A DNA stretch of 64,000 nucleotides, taken from positions 186,001 to 250,000 of the forward strand of contig NZ_JALPVL010000001.1 of NCBI RefSeq assembly GCF_023544465.1. Reading direction: 5' to 3'. Origin of the DNA: Paractinoplanes maris (GTDB taxonomy: Bacteria; Actinomycetota; Actinomycetes; Mycobacteriales; Micromonosporaceae). This document shows positions 25,473 through 35,406 of the stretch, piece by piece. Position 1 is the stretch's first letter; every line of letters begins with the position of its first letter. Position numbers and translations under genes: made by a program. Under the pieces are notes generated by a model. The model was not told where the DNA came from. It was given only the letters and a program-made list of their open reading frames with translations, and did not search any database.

Positions 25473-28400
25473 CTAGTCCTCCGGTTCGTGCTTGAGCCGC
25501 TGGCTGATCACCTGGGTCACACCAGCGCGCATGGTGACGCCGTAGAGGGCGTCGGCGACCTCCATGGTGCGCTTCTGGTGCGTGATGATCAAAAGCTGGC
25601 TCTTCTCCCGCAGCTGCGCGAAGAGCGTAATCAACCGGCCGAGGTTGACGTCGTCGAGGGCCGCCTCAACCTCGTCCATGATGTAGAAGGGCGAGGGGCG
25701 GGCCCGGAAGATGGCGCACAGCATCGCCACCGCGGTCAGCGAGCGCTCGCCACCGGAGAGCAGTGACAGCCGCTTGATCTTCTTGCCCGGTGGCCGCGCC
25801 TCGACCTCGACGCCGGTGGCCAGCATGTCCTCCGGGTCGGTGAGCACCAGCCGGCCCTCGCCGCCCGGGAAGAGCACCTGGAAGACGGTCTCGAACTCCC
25901 GCGCCGTGTCCTCGAACGCCGAGGTGAACACCTCGAGAATGCGGTCGTCTACATCCCGGACGACGGTGAGCAGGTCCTTGCGGGTGGCCTTGAGGTCTTC
26001 GAGCTGGTCGGAGAGGAACTTGAAACGCTCCTCGAGCGCGGCGAACTCCTCCAGCGCGAGCGGGTTGACCTTGCCGAGCAGGGCCAGGTCGCGCTCGGCC
26101 TTGTTGGCCCGCTTCTCCTGGGTCGGCCGGTGGAACATGACCGGCTCGGGAACGGGCTTGCCGTCCTTCTCGGCCAGCGCCACCTCGGCCTGCGTCGGCG
26201 GCACAAGCTGCTCGGGGCCGTACTCGACGATCAGCGTGTCGACATCGAGCGAGAAGTCCTCGGCCGCCTTGGCCTCGAGCTGCTCGATGCGCATCCGCTG
26301 CTCGGCCCGGGCCACCTCGTCGCGGTGCACCTCGCTGGTGAGCCGCTCCAGCTCGGTGACCAGCCGCTTGGCGCCGGCCCGCACCTCCTGCAGCTCGGCT
26401 TCGCGCAGCGTACGGGCCTGGGCCAGCTCATCGCGGACCTCGACCGCCCCGGCCAGCGACACCCGGACCCGGGCCAGCGCGGCCGCCGCACCCAGCGCGA
26501 CCGCCCGGGCGATCTCGGCTCCCCGGGCGCGTGCGGCGCGGCGGGCCGCGGCCCGTTCCCGGGCCTGCCGCTCGGCGTTGGCCTGCCGCATCAGCGAGTC
26601 GGCACGACCGGCGATCGAGGAGACCCGTTCCTCGGCGGTGCGCACCGCGAGCCGGACCTCCATCTCGTTCTGCCGGGCCTGGGGCACGAGGGCGGCGAGC
26701 CGGTCGCGCTCCTCGGTGGACGGTTCCTCGTCGATCGGGGTGGCCTCGGCCAGACGCAGGCGCTCCTCGAGCTCGGCCACCCGCATCAGGTCGGCCTCCC
26801 GGGCCGACTCGGCCTTCTGCCGGGCGGCACCGAGACGTTCGGTCTCGGCCTTGGCCGAGCGGGCGGCCGCACCGAGCTCGGCCAGCCGGCGGGCGGCGGC
26901 ATTGCGCTCACCCTCGGCGGCCCGCTTGGCGGCGGCCGCGACGTTCACCGCCTCCTTGTGCCCGGCCACCTCGGCCCGGGCCGCGGCCAGCTGCTCCTTG
27001 AGCTCGCCGATCGACTCCTCGGCGGCGGCCCGGCGGGCCTTGGCCTCGTCGACTGCCGCCTGCACCTCGAGATAGCTGGTGCCCTTGCCCGAGCCACCGG
27101 CCGCGGCGTACGCCCCGAGCACGTCACCGTCGGGAGTGACGGCCCGCAGCTCCGCGTTCGATGCGACCAACGCCACCGCCGCGGCGTGATCCGGCACGAG
27201 TACGACGTCCCGCAGCGCCCGGTTGAGGGCCGGCCGCACATTATCCGGGCAGCCGATCACGTCGGGCGCCCACACCGCACCGTCGGGCAGGGCCGGGCGC
27301 AGCGCGTCGAGCGACCCCTGCATGCCGGGACCAGCCGGCGACGCGACGACCAGGGCGGCTCGCCCGGCGTCGGCGATCTTCAGCGTCCGCATGGCCTCGA
27401 CGGCCTCGTCCACGCCGGACAGAGCGACCGCGTCGGCCAGCGAGCCCAGCGCCGCGGCCAGCGCCGCCTCGTGTCCGGGCCGGACGGTCAGGATCGAGGC
27501 CAGGCTGCCCAGCAGGCCCGGCACCTCGCCCGCCTTGGCCAGCAGCGCCCCGGCGCCGTCCTTGCGCTTGAGGCCCAGCGCGAGTGCCTCCTCGCGAGCC
27601 TTCCAGCTGGCCGCGTCCTTCTCGGCCGTCCGCTCGGCGTCCGAGAGCTCCTTGACCACCGCCGCCGCCCGGTCGTGCCGGGCCACCGCCTCGGCGTGCC
27701 GCTCGTCCAGCTCGACGTTGTCCCGGTCGGCCTCGGACGACTCGGCCGCGACCGCGTCCACCTCGCCCTGCGCGGCCTCGGCGCGCATCATCGCGTCGGT
27801 GTGCGCGGCGGCCAGGCGCTCGATCTCGTCGGTCGCGCCCTCGGTGCGGGCACGCGCCGCGTTGACGTTGCCGGTGAGCTTGGCCAGCCCCTCGCGCCGG
27901 TCGGCGATCGCCTTGGCCGCCGTCCGCAGCGCGCCCTCGGCCGCGGCCAGCTCGCGTTCGAGCTCCTGCCGGTGCTCGATCGCCTCGGCCAGGCGCATCT
28001 GGTCGTCGGTGAGCGCCTCGCGCAGCTCTTCCTCCTGCTCGCGCACCCGCTCGGCCTCGGCCACCAGCTGGTCGGGGTCGCGGCCGGGCCGTTCCTCGTC
28101 CGGCGTGGCGGCCAGGTGGCGCAGCCGCTCGGCGGCGAGCTGCTCGGTCGAGCGGAAGCGCTCCTGCAGGGCCGACAACTTGTACCAGGTGTCCTGGGCG
28201 GCCTGCAGAAGCGGCGCGTCCTCGGCGTGCGCGAGCTCGAGGTCGGCCAGGTGCCGCTGCACCTCGCGGTTCTCGTCCTCGACCTGACCGCGGCGGTCGC
28301 GCATGGCCGACTCGTCGGCGATCTCCTTGTCGAGGGTGGTGCGCAGCGTGTGCAGGTCGTCGGCGAGCAGCCGGAGCCGGGCATCGCGCAGGTCAGCCTG

Positions 28401-29054
28401 GATGCCGGCCGCGCGCCGGGCCACCTCGGCCTGCTTGCCGAGCGGCTTGAGCTGGCGCCGCAGCTCGGCGGTGAGGTCGGTGAGCCGGTTGAGGTTCACC
28501 TGCATGGCGTCCAGCTTGCGGATCGCCTTTTCCTTGCGCTTGCGGTGCTTGAGGACGCCGGCCGCCTCCTCGATGAAGGCGCGGCGGTCCTCGGGCTTGG
28601 CGTGCAGCATGGCGTCGAGCCGGCCCTGGCCGACGATGATGTGCATCTCGCGGCCGATGCCGGAGTCGCTCAGCAGCTCCTGGATGTCGAGCAGCCGGCA
28701 GGCATTCCCGTTGATCTCGTACTCGCTGGCGCCGTCCCGGAACATGCGGCGGGTGATCGACACCTCGGTGTACTCGATCGGCAGAGCACCGTCGTTGTTG
28801 TCGATCGTGAGCGTCACCTCCGCCCGGCCCAGCGGCGCCCGGCCGGACGTGCCGGCGAAGATGACATCCTCCATCTTGCCGCCGCGCAGCGCCTTGGCGC
28901 CCTGCTCGCCGAGGACCCAGGCGATGGCGTCGACGACGTTCGACTTGCCGGAGCCGTTGGGGCCCACCACGCAGGTGATGCCCGGCTCCAGCCGCAGCGT
29001 CGTAGCGGAGGCGAAGGACTTGAAGCCCTTGACCGTCAGGCTCTTGAGGTGCAC
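25473..29054 (-). CDS. smc: Chromosome segregation SMC ATPase
   Basis: A 1193-residue SMC. The start is the GTG at 29054 (VHLKSLTVKGFKSFA) preceded by CCGGAGATCC; the frame stays open 77 codons upstream but that part is not family-like. Walker A is GPNGSGKSN (31-39). Two long coiled coils flank a hinge at about 500-650 (VPGLLGSLASILTVRPGHE to GTSYLEVQ). The C-terminal head has LSLLSGGERSLTA and MDEVEAALDD. It compacts and separates chromosomes with ScpA/ScpB. A terminator lies upstream, so transcription of smc likely starts in 29055-29150. Confidence 0.96.
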   Translation of the reverse strand: MHLKSLTVKGFKSFASATTLRLEPGITCVVGPNGSGKSNVVDAIAWVLGEQGAKALRGGKMEDVIFAGTSGRAPLGRAEVTLTIDNNDGALPIEYTEVSITRRMFRDGASEYEINGNACRLLDIQELLSDSGIGREMHIIVGQGRLDAMLHAKPEDRRAFIEEAAGVLKHRKRKEKAIRKLDAMQVNLNRLTDLTAELRRQLKPLGKQAEVARRAAGIQADLRDARLRLLADDLHTLRTTLDKEIADESAMRDRRGQVEDENREVQRHLADLELAHAEDAPLLQAAQDTWYKLSALQERFRSTEQLAAERLRHLAATPDEERPGRDPDQLVAEAERVREQEEELREALTDDQMRLAEAIEHRQELERELAAAEGALRTAAKAIADRREGLAKLTGNVNAARARTEGATDEIERLAAAHTDAMMRAEAAQGEVDAVAAESSEADRDNVELDERHAEAVARHDRAAAVVKELSDAERTAEKDAASWKAREEALALGLKRKDGAGALLAKAGEVPGLLGSLASILTVRPGHEAALAAALGSLADAVALSGVDEAVEAMRTLKIADAGRAALVVASPAGPGMQGSLDALRPALPDGAVWAPDVIGCPDNVRPALNRALRDVVLVPDHAAAVALVASNAELRAVTPDGDVLGAYAAAGGSGKGTSYLEVQAAVDEAKARRAAAEESIGELKEQLAAARAEVAGHKEAVNVAAAAKRAAEGERNAAARRLAELGAAARSAKAETERLGAARQKAESAREADLMRVAELEERLRLAEATPIDEEPSTEERDRLAALVPQARQNEMEVRLAVRTAEERVSSIAGRADSLMRQANAERQARERAAARRAARARGAEIARAVALGAAAALARVRVSLAGAVEVRDELAQARTLREAELQEVRAGAKRLVTELERLTSEVHRDEVARAEQRMRIEQLEAKAAEDFSLDVDTLIVEYGPEQLVPPTQAEVALAEKDGKPVPEPVMFHRPTQEKRANKAERDLALLGKVNPLALEEFAALEERFKFLSDQLEDLKATRKDLLTVVRDVDDRILEVFTSAFEDTAREFETVFQVLFPGGEGRLVLTDPEDMLATGVEVEARPPGKKIKRLSLLSGGERSLTAVAMLCAIFRARPSPFYIMDEVEAALDDVNLGRLITLFAQLREKSQLLIITHQKRTMEVADALYGVTMRAGVTQVISQRLKHEPED

Positions 29055-29153
29055 GGATCTCCGGGGGTCGGTCGTCTTTCTGCTTCGGCGCAGACTACCC
29101 CCGGCACGCCTCAGCAGCCGTAACCGCCGCTCCGCGTCGGCGCGAAACCGGAC

Positions 29154-29188
29154 AAAAAGATGCGCGCCGCCACGGAGTGGAGGCGCGC
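29154..29188 (-). terminator. Intrinsic terminator after the small coiled-coil gene
   Basis: On the minus strand, GCGCGCC (pairing with GGCGCGC) encloses an inner CCAC/GTGG stem and is followed by ATCTTTTTG. This is a classic stem plus U-run and separates the 29309-29503 gene from smc. Confidence 0.75.
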
Positions 29189-29204
29189 GATTTCGGGGTG
29201 CGTC

Positions 29205-29236
29205 TTTGGTGCGGGGATCTTTTGGTGCGGGGATCT
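29205..29236. repeat. 16-bp tandem duplication
   Basis: TTTGGTGCGGGGATCT occurs twice head to tail (29205-29220 and 29221-29236), followed by a partial third copy. It lies in the non-coding stretch between the terminator and the coiled-coil gene stop at 29309. No function is evident; it looks like a slippage product. Confidence 0.85.
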
Positions 29237-29308
29237 TCGGTGCGAGGGGATTGCGGTGGCCGCCGTGGTCGTCAGCGTGGGTCACACAGCCGCAGCGGCC
29301 GGTGTGAC

Positions 29309-29503
29309 TCAGGTCAGCGCGGGCTCGGTCAGCCGCGCGAAATCGTCTGCCTCAGCGGCTGCCGCCGCCAGGCGATCATTCTCCGCCCGGAGACGGGTGA
29401 CCTCGAACTCCAGGGACTGAACCCGGGAACGCAGACGGGTGACCTCGTCGAGCAGACGCCGATCGGGCGCTGCACCTACGTGGCCGAAGAGGGCCTTCGC
29501 CAT
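29309..29503 (-). CDS. Small conserved coiled-coil protein
   Basis: A 64-residue protein starting MAKALFGHVGAAPDRRLL at 29503, with a strong AAGGAGTCACC site; the open frame upstream is not supported. Residues 18-50 form heptads (LLDEVTRLRSRVQSLEFEVTRLRAEND), so a coiled-coil dimer is expected. It ends TEPALT. I recall small proteins of this type (MAKAL.GHVG...coil...PALT) being widespread in actinobacteria, but know no assigned function. The neighbouring terminator shows it is its own transcription unit. Confidence 0.8.
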   Translation of the reverse strand: MAKALFGHVGAAPDRRLLDEVTRLRSRVQSLEFEVTRLRAENDRLAAAAAEADDFARLTEPALT

Positions 29504-29961
29504 GGTGACTCCTTGAGAAGCACTGCTTCTTCTTGTGGATAGCGTTGCCGGAGAGGCCGACCAACGCGCGCTCAGCACGCACCGCGGACTGCACTCAAGG
29601 GCACGCTTGAGCACAGAATCATGCACCCTAGGAATGTTTCTCAAGGTGCAGATCTCTCGTGCCCGACTGGAACCGGGCACGAGTGGGCGCGACTGGCGAC
29701 TCCTCCATAGTCCGCCGATACCCAACTTCCGTCAAGCGCTGCGGAGGCGTCCCGTCGTAGCGAGGCAGTGAATCATGCCACCCGGTCGACTGTCAGTAAG
29801 TCCTCAGGTACGGCGAGCCGGTCGTCGTCACGTGTTTGATCTAGGCCGTAGAAAGACTTTTAACGGACAAATAGGGCGGCAAATCGGGTAAATGTCGCGT
29901 AAATCTGTCGCCTACCCGACAGGCTCCCTCGCCTTGGGCACGCTGTTTCGTTGCCCCCATC
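29504..29961. other. Divergent intergenic region, no gene seen
   Basis: 458 bp between the divergent coiled-coil gene and the PelF-like gene. It is less GC-rich than its surroundings, especially 29840-29910 (AGAAAGACTTTTAACGGACAA), consistent with promoters. Near 29890-29922 there are two imperfect GTAAATnTCGC-type copies inside a GGGTA...TACCC inverted repeat, which could be an operator or leader hairpin for the Pel-like genes. No open frame or RNA family is recognised. Confidence 0.5.
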
Positions 29962-31506
29962 GTGAATCCCACCCCGCCGCGCGAGCGCATCTGCATGCTG
30001 ACCGGCGGCGGGTACCCGTACCGCCGGGACGCCCTGAGCGGATGGTGCCGCACCCTCGTCGAGGGGCTGCGCCGGTTCCGCTTCGAGTTGCTGACCGTGA
30101 CGGACCGGGAGCCGCCGTCCGCCCCCGCCTATCCGCTGCCGATGAACGTCGGCTCGGCTCGCGCCGTCGCCGTGGGGCGGGACGCGGCCAAGATCGGGAA
30201 ACCCGAGAACCGGAACGAGCGCCGGTCGGAGCGCAACGAGCGCCGCCGCGCCGAGGCCGAGCTGAGCAAGAACGCCGCCACGCTGCTGTGCCGGGGGCTG
30301 ATCGGCGAGCGGTCCGACGAGCAGACCTTCGCCGACGGGCTGCGCCGGGTGGCCGAGCGCCCGTCCGCGCTGTCCGCGCTTCCGCTGGCCGACGCGCTGG
30401 TCGAGGCCTGGCGTACGGGTCACGCCGAGGACGGCGATCCGCCGCTGCCCCGGCTCAGCATGCGCGACGCCCGCACCGCGGCCACCCTGCTGCGGCACGC
30501 GCTCGGGGCGCTGACCGTCGACCTGCCCGAGTCCGACCTGGTGCACTGCATCGGGGGCACCACGCCGCTGCTCACCGCGCTGGCCGGGCGCTGGCGGCAG
30601 GGCGTCCCGCTGCTGCTCACCGAGGCCCGGACACCCGTCGCCCGGCACAAACCGCACGAGGAACGGCTGTCGCCAGCCGTGCGCACGGTGCTGCGCCGGT
30701 TCCGGGGATCGGTGGCCCGCACCGGTTACGCCGAGGCGGGACTGATCGCGCCGCTCAGCGCCTACCACCACAGCTGGGCCCTGCGGCACGGCGCCCAGGC
30801 GGCCAAGCTCGTGCAGGTCCCGGCCGGGGTCGACCCGTCGGAATACCCAGGGGTGGCCGAGCCCGAGTCGGACCCGGCGGTGGTCTGGGCCGGCAGCGGT
30901 GGCCCGGACAGTGGCCTGGCCGCGCTGCTGGCCGCGTTCGAGCAGGTCGTCGCGGCCGTGCCGGGCACGGTGCTGCACCTGGTCGGGGTGACGGCGGCCC
31001 ACGAGGACTACTGCGCCGAGCTGATCGAGCGGACCGGGCTGGGGCGGACCGTACGCCTGCACCCGCTGCCGGCCGATCCCCGCGACCGATACACGCTCGG
31101 ACACGTCGTGGCCCACGTGCCGGGGCCCGCCGACCCGCCGTACCGGCTGGTCGAGGCCATGATGTCGGGCCGCGCGGTGGTCGGGGTGGACGTGGGACCG
31201 GCCGCCGAGACGCTGGGTGACGCGGGCGTCCTGGTGCAGCCGGGCGACCCGGCCGAGCTCGCGATCGCCGTGGTCGGCCTGCTGCGGGCGCCGAACCGCC
31301 GCCGCGCCCTGGGTGACGCCGCCCGCCGCCGGGCGCTCACCCACTACACCAACGACCGGGTGGTCCGTGTCTACGGCGAGCTCTACGCCGATCTGGCGGC
31401 GCCGCCCCCGGCGGCCTCGTTCGAGCTGGCGCTGGCCGTGCCGGCCCCGCGCTGCGAGCCGCCGGTCACTCTGCGCTGGCTGGTCAGTGAAAGGCAGGAC
31501 GGATGA
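29962..31506 (+). CDS. PelF-like glycosyltransferase, family 4
   Basis: A 514-residue GT4. The N-terminus (ICMLTGGGYPYRRDALSGWCRTL) has the DUF3492/PelF pattern of CLxTEGTYPY..GGVSxW. Mid-protein motifs also match PelF: VHCIGGTTPLLTALAGRW, PLLLTEART, VPAGVDPSEYP. The C-terminal donor site is YRLVEAMMSGRAVVGVDVGPAAETLG. PelF is the soluble enzyme that polymerises the partly deacetylated GalNAc/GalN Pel polysaccharide from UDP-sugars. Here the GTG start at 29962 follows a divergent promoter region, and the stop overlaps the next gene (ATGA). Relationship to PelF is fairly sure; the polymer made is not known. Confidence 0.8.
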   Translation: MNPTPPRERICMLTGGGYPYRRDALSGWCRTLVEGLRRFRFELLTVTDREPPSAPAYPLPMNVGSARAVAVGRDAAKIGKPENRNERRSERNERRRAEAELSKNAATLLCRGLIGERSDEQTFADGLRRVAERPSALSALPLADALVEAWRTGHAEDGDPPLPRLSMRDARTAATLLRHALGALTVDLPESDLVHCIGGTTPLLTALAGRWRQGVPLLLTEARTPVARHKPHEERLSPAVRTVLRRFRGSVARTGYAEAGLIAPLSAYHHSWALRHGAQAAKLVQVPAGVDPSEYPGVAEPESDPAVVWAGSGGPDSGLAALLAAFEQVVAAVPGTVLHLVGVTAAHEDYCAELIERTGLGRTVRLHPLPADPRDRYTLGHVVAHVPGPADPPYRLVEAMMSGRAVVGVDVGPAAETLGDAGVLVQPGDPAELAIAVVGLLRAPNRRRALGDAARRRALTHYTNDRVVRVYGELYADLAAPPPAASFELALAVPAPRCEPPVTLRWLVSERQDG

Positions 31507-32843
31507 CCATCACCCCCGGACGGACACGCACTGCTTCCCGGCGTACGCGGTCACGCGTCCCGGCCCGGTCCCGGCACAGCCGGCCGCCCGCCCCGCCGAG
31601 GCCACCCTTCCTCGAGCCACCGGCCCCCGAACCGGTCGAAGTGCCGGAGACCGGCCTCGACGTCCGCTCCCACCGGGCCCCGGCCCGGCGCTCCTACCAG
31701 CGGGCCGCCTTGCTGCGTTGCGCCCTCTATCTGGGTCCGCTCAGCGTCGCCGCGGCCGCCGCCGACCCGCTCTCCCAGGTCGCCTGGCCCGTCCCGATGG
31801 TCACCCTGCTGCTCGGCTGGGCCGCCGCCCAGGCGCTGACCTGCACCGGCGTCGCGGCCGCGCGCCGGGCCGGACCGGCCGCCGCCGCCCGCCGGGTCGG
31901 CGCCGGCTTCGCGGCCACCGCCGGGCTGTGGTGCGCGCTGGTCTGGGTGGCGCCGGCCGCGGCGGTCGGCGCCGATCGGGGGCTGGCCCTGGTCGTCGGT
32001 CTGGGCGGGATCGGCACGCTGGCCACGGTCACCGCCGCCCTGGTGACGCGGACCGAGGCCGCCGTCGTCGTGTGGAGCCTGCCCTGCCTGCTGCTGGCCG
32101 CGTCGGCGCTGGCCGAGCCGCTGATCGGCCCGACCGCAAAGGTCGGCACCCTGCTCCCGGCGGCCATCGTGGTGGCTCTGGTCCGCGCGTTCCAGCCCGC
32201 CCTGCTCACCGACGGTCCCGGCCGCCGGCCCCGGCCCACCCCGGCCGAGCTGCGGCGGGCCGGCGGTTACCTGGTCATCGGGGCGTCCCAGGCGGTCTGC
32301 GTGGGGCTGGTCTGGCAGGCCGGCCCGTCCGGTTCGACCGCGCCCTTCTGGCTGCCGCTGCTGCTCGCGGTGCCCATCCTCGAGGCGCTGATCGGCTGGC
32401 ACACCGGGCAGGTCGAGGCCGGGCTGGACACGGCCGAGAACGGCGCCGACTACCGCAAGCACGTGCGCGGCGTCACGCTGATCACGCTGGCCGGGCTGCT
32501 GCCGCCGTTCGCCGTGGGCGTCGCCCTGGCGCTGGCCGCCTATCAGCTGCCGGCCGCGAAGACCGCCGCCGTCGTGCTCGGGCTGGCCGGCGGCACCCTG
32601 CTGGGCGGGGTCTTCGCCGTCACCTACCTGCTGGCCGCGCGTTCCCGGACCGGTATCGCGGCCACCCTGGCCGCCGCCCCGCCCCTGGTCACCGTGGCCC
32701 TGCCGGTCCTTCCGCTGCCCTCGTCCGGTCCCCTGCCGGACGCCGTCGCCGTGCTCGCCGCCACCCACCTGGCCGGCCTGCTCATCGTCGCCCTGACCGC
32801 TCAACCCGCACCGACCGCCGACGACCCCCGGAGCACACCGTGA
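31503..32843 (+). CDS. Polytopic membrane protein, PelG position
   Basis: A 446-residue protein: a proline/arginine-rich cytoplasmic N-terminus of about 65 residues, then ten to twelve membrane helices. It occupies the place of PelG, the membrane component that works with PelF, and has PelG-like length and helix number, but I cannot find a sequence motif that proves PelG or MATE membership. It is coupled at both ends: ATGA overlap with the PelF-like gene, GTGA overlap with the glycosidase-like gene. Probable role is export of the polymer made by PelF-like. Confidence 0.65.
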   Translation: MTITPGRTRTASRRTRSRVPARSRHSRPPAPPRPPFLEPPAPEPVEVPETGLDVRSHRAPARRSYQRAALLRCALYLGPLSVAAAAADPLSQVAWPVPMVTLLLGWAAAQALTCTGVAAARRAGPAAAARRVGAGFAATAGLWCALVWVAPAAAVGADRGLALVVGLGGIGTLATVTAALVTRTEAAVVVWSLPCLLLAASALAEPLIGPTAKVGTLLPAAIVVALVRAFQPALLTDGPGRRPRPTPAELRRAGGYLVIGASQAVCVGLVWQAGPSGSTAPFWLPLLLAVPILEALIGWHTGQVEAGLDTAENGADYRKHVRGVTLITLAGLLPPFAVGVALALAAYQLPAAKTAAVVLGLAGGTLLGGVFAVTYLLAARSRTGIAATLAAAPPLVTVALPVLPLPSSGPLPDAVAVLAATHLAGLLIVALTAQPAPTADDPRSTP

Positions 32844-33409
32844 AGACCCTGTTCCCTCCGTACGCCCACCCGTCGCCCCAGCTCCCGCTCGACGGCGACA
32901 CCTGGATCGTCCGCGAGGTGCCGGGCGAACGACGCTCCCTGCACCAGTCGCTGGGCCGCATCGACCTGGACTGGGGCAGCCGCTCGCTGGCCGACGTGCT
33001 GGCCGACGTGGACGCGTGGCGGGCCGACGGCGCCGAGGGGCTCTTCCTCGACCGGGCACCCGCGGGCTCGGGCGGGGTGGGCCCGGTCGCGCTGACCGTG
33101 CGCCTGGCCGCCCGCCGGGGACTGCACCGGGTGGTGCTCAACCCGGGGGTGCCGACCCATCCGCTCTACCGCGACCTGGGCGTGCGGATCTGCACGTTCG
33201 AGGGGCCGTGGTCGTCCTATCAGAACTGGGACGGCGACGGCTCCCGGCCCGGCGACGGGCACATCGTGCACGGTGTGCCGACCGCGATGCTCACCGCGGC
33301 CCGCCGGCTGATGGGGCGCCGCGGAGCCGGGTTCGGGCTGGCCACCGACGCCGGACCGTGCGTCAGCGCCGAATCGTACGCGGGCGGGGCTGGCAGCGGG
33401 GACAGCTGA
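32840..33409 (+). CDS. Spherulin-4-like (GH135/GH166-type) protein
   Basis: A 189-residue protein from the GTG at 32840. It shows spherulin-4 family traits: PPYAHPSP at the N-terminus, [30 protein letters not shown] in the middle (compare GYGSRPLxEVxxDIxxWY...GIFxDE), and [25 protein letters not shown]. This family includes fungal Sph3 (GH135), a hydrolase of galactosaminogalactan, and is related to the PelA hydrolase domain. No signal peptide is seen and it is shorter than typical (about 220-260), so it may be cytoplasmic or trimmed. Its 3' end overlaps convergent mutM by 47 bp. Confidence 0.7.
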   Translation: MKTLFPPYAHPSPQLPLDGDTWIVREVPGERRSLHQSLGRIDLDWGSRSLADVLADVDAWRADGAEGLFLDRAPAGSGGVGPVALTVRLAARRGLHRVVLNPGVPTHPLYRDLGVRICTFEGPWSSYQNWDGDGSRPGDGHIVHGVPTAMLTAARRLMGRRGAGFGLATDAGPCVSAESYAGGAGSGDS

Positions 33410-34217
33410 ACGAGGAGCGGTTCATGAACTGCTCGCGCCGGATCGGTGCGCCGCAGCGGTGGCACGGCTGCCCCTCGCGGCCGTACGCGTTGAGCGCACG
33501 GTCGAAGTAGCCGCTCTCGCCGTTCACGTTGACGTAGAGCTCGTCGAAGCTGGTGCCACCGGCGACGATCGCCTCGCCGAGCACGTCCCGGATGTGCGCG
33601 AGCAGACGCCGTACGGCGGGCCTGGTCAGTTGATCTGTCGGCCGCGCGCCGTGCAGCTGGGCCCGCCAGAGCGCCTCGTCGGCATAGATGTTGCCCACGC
33701 CCGAGATGAGGGTCTGATCGAGCACGGCCCGCTTGATCTCGGTGTGCTTGCCGCGCAGCCGGGCCACGAACGCCTCGTCGTCGAAGAGCGGGTCCATCGG
33801 GTCGCGGGCGATGTGCGCGATCTCGCCGGGCAGCTCGGCGCCACCCTCGGAGACGGACAGACCGCCGAACGTGCGCTGGTCGACGAAGCGCAGCTCGGCC
33901 CCGCCGTCGGTGAAGGTGAAGCGGATGCGCAGGTGCTTCTCGTCCTCGGCGTCGGACGGCTGCATGAGCAGCTGACCACTCATGCCGAGGTGGCCGATGA
34001 TCGCGTCGCCCGAGTCGAGCGGCAGCCAGAGGTACTTGCCGCGGCGGGACACGTCGGTGATGGTCCGCCCGGTCAGCAGGGCGATGAAGTGCGCGTCACC
34101 GGTCAGGTGCCGGCGGATCGCGCGCGGGTGGTGCACCTCGACGGTGTGGATCGTGCGGCCGGCCACCCACTTGGCCAGCCCCTGCCGCACGGTCTCGACC
34201 TCGGGCAGCTCAGGCAC
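33363..34217 (-). CDS. mutM: Formamidopyrimidine-DNA glycosylase
   Basis: A 284-residue Fpg. It begins [13 protein letters not shown], with the catalytic Pro2 and Glu3, a conserved lysine in SRRGKYLWL, a helix-two-turn-helix with [12 protein letters not shown], and a C-terminal zinc finger CHRCG...CPRC. It removes 8-oxoguanine and formamidopyrimidines. It ends inside the oppositely transcribed spherulin-like gene. It is downstream of rnc in a plsX-rnc-mannosyltransferase-like-mutM string. Confidence 0.96.
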   Translation of the reverse strand: MPELPEVETVRQGLAKWVAGRTIHTVEVHHPRAIRRHLTGDAHFIALLTGRTITDVSRRGKYLWLPLDSGDAIIGHLGMSGQLLMQPSDAEDEKHLRIRFTFTDGGAELRFVDQRTFGGLSVSEGGAELPGEIAHIARDPMDPLFDDEAFVARLRGKHTEIKRAVLDQTLISGVGNIYADEALWRAQLHGARPTDQLTRPAVRRLLAHIRDVLGEAIVAGGTSFDELYVNVNGESGYFDRALNAYGREGQPCHRCGAPIRREQFMNRSSFSCPRCQPRPRTIRR

Positions 34218-34233
34218 TGCGTCTCCTCCGGAC

Positions 34234-35406
34234 TCACAAGGTGTAGGGCCAGACGGTCACCAGATAGGCGCCGTACCAGAGACCGAACAAAGCCCAGGCC
34301 ACGATCGATACCACCGCGACCCGCGGCCGGGCCCGGGCGGCGGCCACCGCGGCCGGGAGCAGAGTCAACAGTACGGGGGCCAGCAGGCGCGGCTTCGAGT
34401 GGTAGAACCCGGCCTGCCCATAGACCAGCACCATGGCGATGACGCCGTAGACGGCGAGCGGGGGCCACGGGCGCTGGGCCAGGGCGACCCCGGCCGCGGC
34501 CAGGGCGGCCAGCAGGATCAGGGCCACGCTGACCGGCACCCAGCCGTCGCCGGTGCTCAGCGTCGAGCTCACGAAGGACGCCGTGCTCGACCCTAAGTCG
34601 AAGGCGGTGCCCCAGCCCGCGGCCTGGATGCGGAACCACGCCGCCGGGTCACCGACCCGCCAGCCGACCCAGATGAGGAAGAGCGGCACTCCGGCCAGCG
34701 CCACCACCGCGGCGGTGATCGGCTGCCAGGCCTTCGCCCGCGACTCGCGGACCGCCAGCAGCGCGGCCACGGCCAGGGCGACGGCCGCGGCGGCGCCGGT
34801 CGGCCGGGTCAGTGCCGTGAGCAGTCCGAGGAGCCCGGCCGCCCACCACACACGCCGATGGGCGGCGACCAGCATCCCGGCCACCAGGGCCAGGAAGACC
34901 CCTTCCGAGTACGCCATCGAGAAGACGATCGCGACCGGGGCGCTGAAGCAGATGGCGACCAGCGCCCACCCGGTCCGCTTGCCGTAGAGCGACGTGCCGA
35001 GCAGGTGGACCGCGACGGCGGCCCCGATCGACGCCAGCCAGCTGACCATCAGGGCGGCCGTGGTGGCCGGGATGCCGAGCGCCGCCACCAGCCGGATGAG
35101 CATCGGGTAGACCGGGAAGAAGGCCAGCTCATTGCCCTGGAGCTGACCACCCTGATACGTGTAACCGTGCGGATAGCCGTCGACGGCGACCCGCAGGAAC
35201 CAGCCCGCGTCCCAGACCAGCAGGCGGTCCCGGATGCCGATCGGGTCGTCGTCGGCCGCGTCGAGCCACCCCAGGATGATCAGCTGAGCCACGCGGGTCA
35301 GCGCGAAGATGCCGACCGCCAGGCCCACACCGCGCCAGGCGCCGGCCAGCTCCCAGAGCCGGGGGCGCTCGGCCTGTTCGGCTTCGTCCTCCACGGTCAC
35401 GCTCAC
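34234..35406 (-). CDS. PIG-V-like membrane mannosyltransferase candidate
   Basis: A 390-residue polytopic protein with about ten helices. The start is a GTG at 35406 overlapping the rnc stop (GTGA). Between helices 1 and 2 lie an acidic loop ([36 protein letters not shown]) with WDAxWF and then [14 protein letters not shown], features of the PIG-V/GT76 family, which uses polyprenyl-phosphate mannose. A role in glycosylating lipids or proteins on the outer face is inferred. Nothing in the operon (rnc upstream, mutM downstream) explains the acceptor. Confidence 0.75.
   Translation of the reverse strand: MSVTVEDEAEQAERPRLWELAGAWRGVGLAVGIFALTRVAQLIILGWLDAADDDPIGIRDRLLVWDAGWFLRVAVDGYPHGYTYQGGQLQGNELAFFPVYPMLIRLVAALGIPATTAALMVSWLASIGAAVAVHLLGTSLYGKRTGWALVAICFSAPVAIVFSMAYSEGVFLALVAGMLVAAHRRVWWAAGLLGLLTALTRPTGAAAAVALAVAALLAVRESRAKAWQPITAAVVALAGVPLFLIWVGWRVGDPAAWFRIQAAGWGTAFDLGSSTASFVSSTLSTGDGWVPVSVALILLAALAAAGVALAQRPWPPLAVYGVIAMVLVYGQAGFYHSKPRLLAPVLLTLLPAAVAAARARPRVAVVSIVAWALFGLWYGAYLVTVWPYTL

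Noticed and set aside
26130..29123. Open frame of about 1000 codons on the plus strand opposite smc
   Set aside because: High-GC third positions of smc keep the opposite frame open; its translation is G/L/R/H-rich without any family motif, and smc is certain.
31503..32843. Firm PelG assignment
   Set aside because: Position, size and helix count fit, but no diagnostic sequence motif was found; left as a membrane protein.
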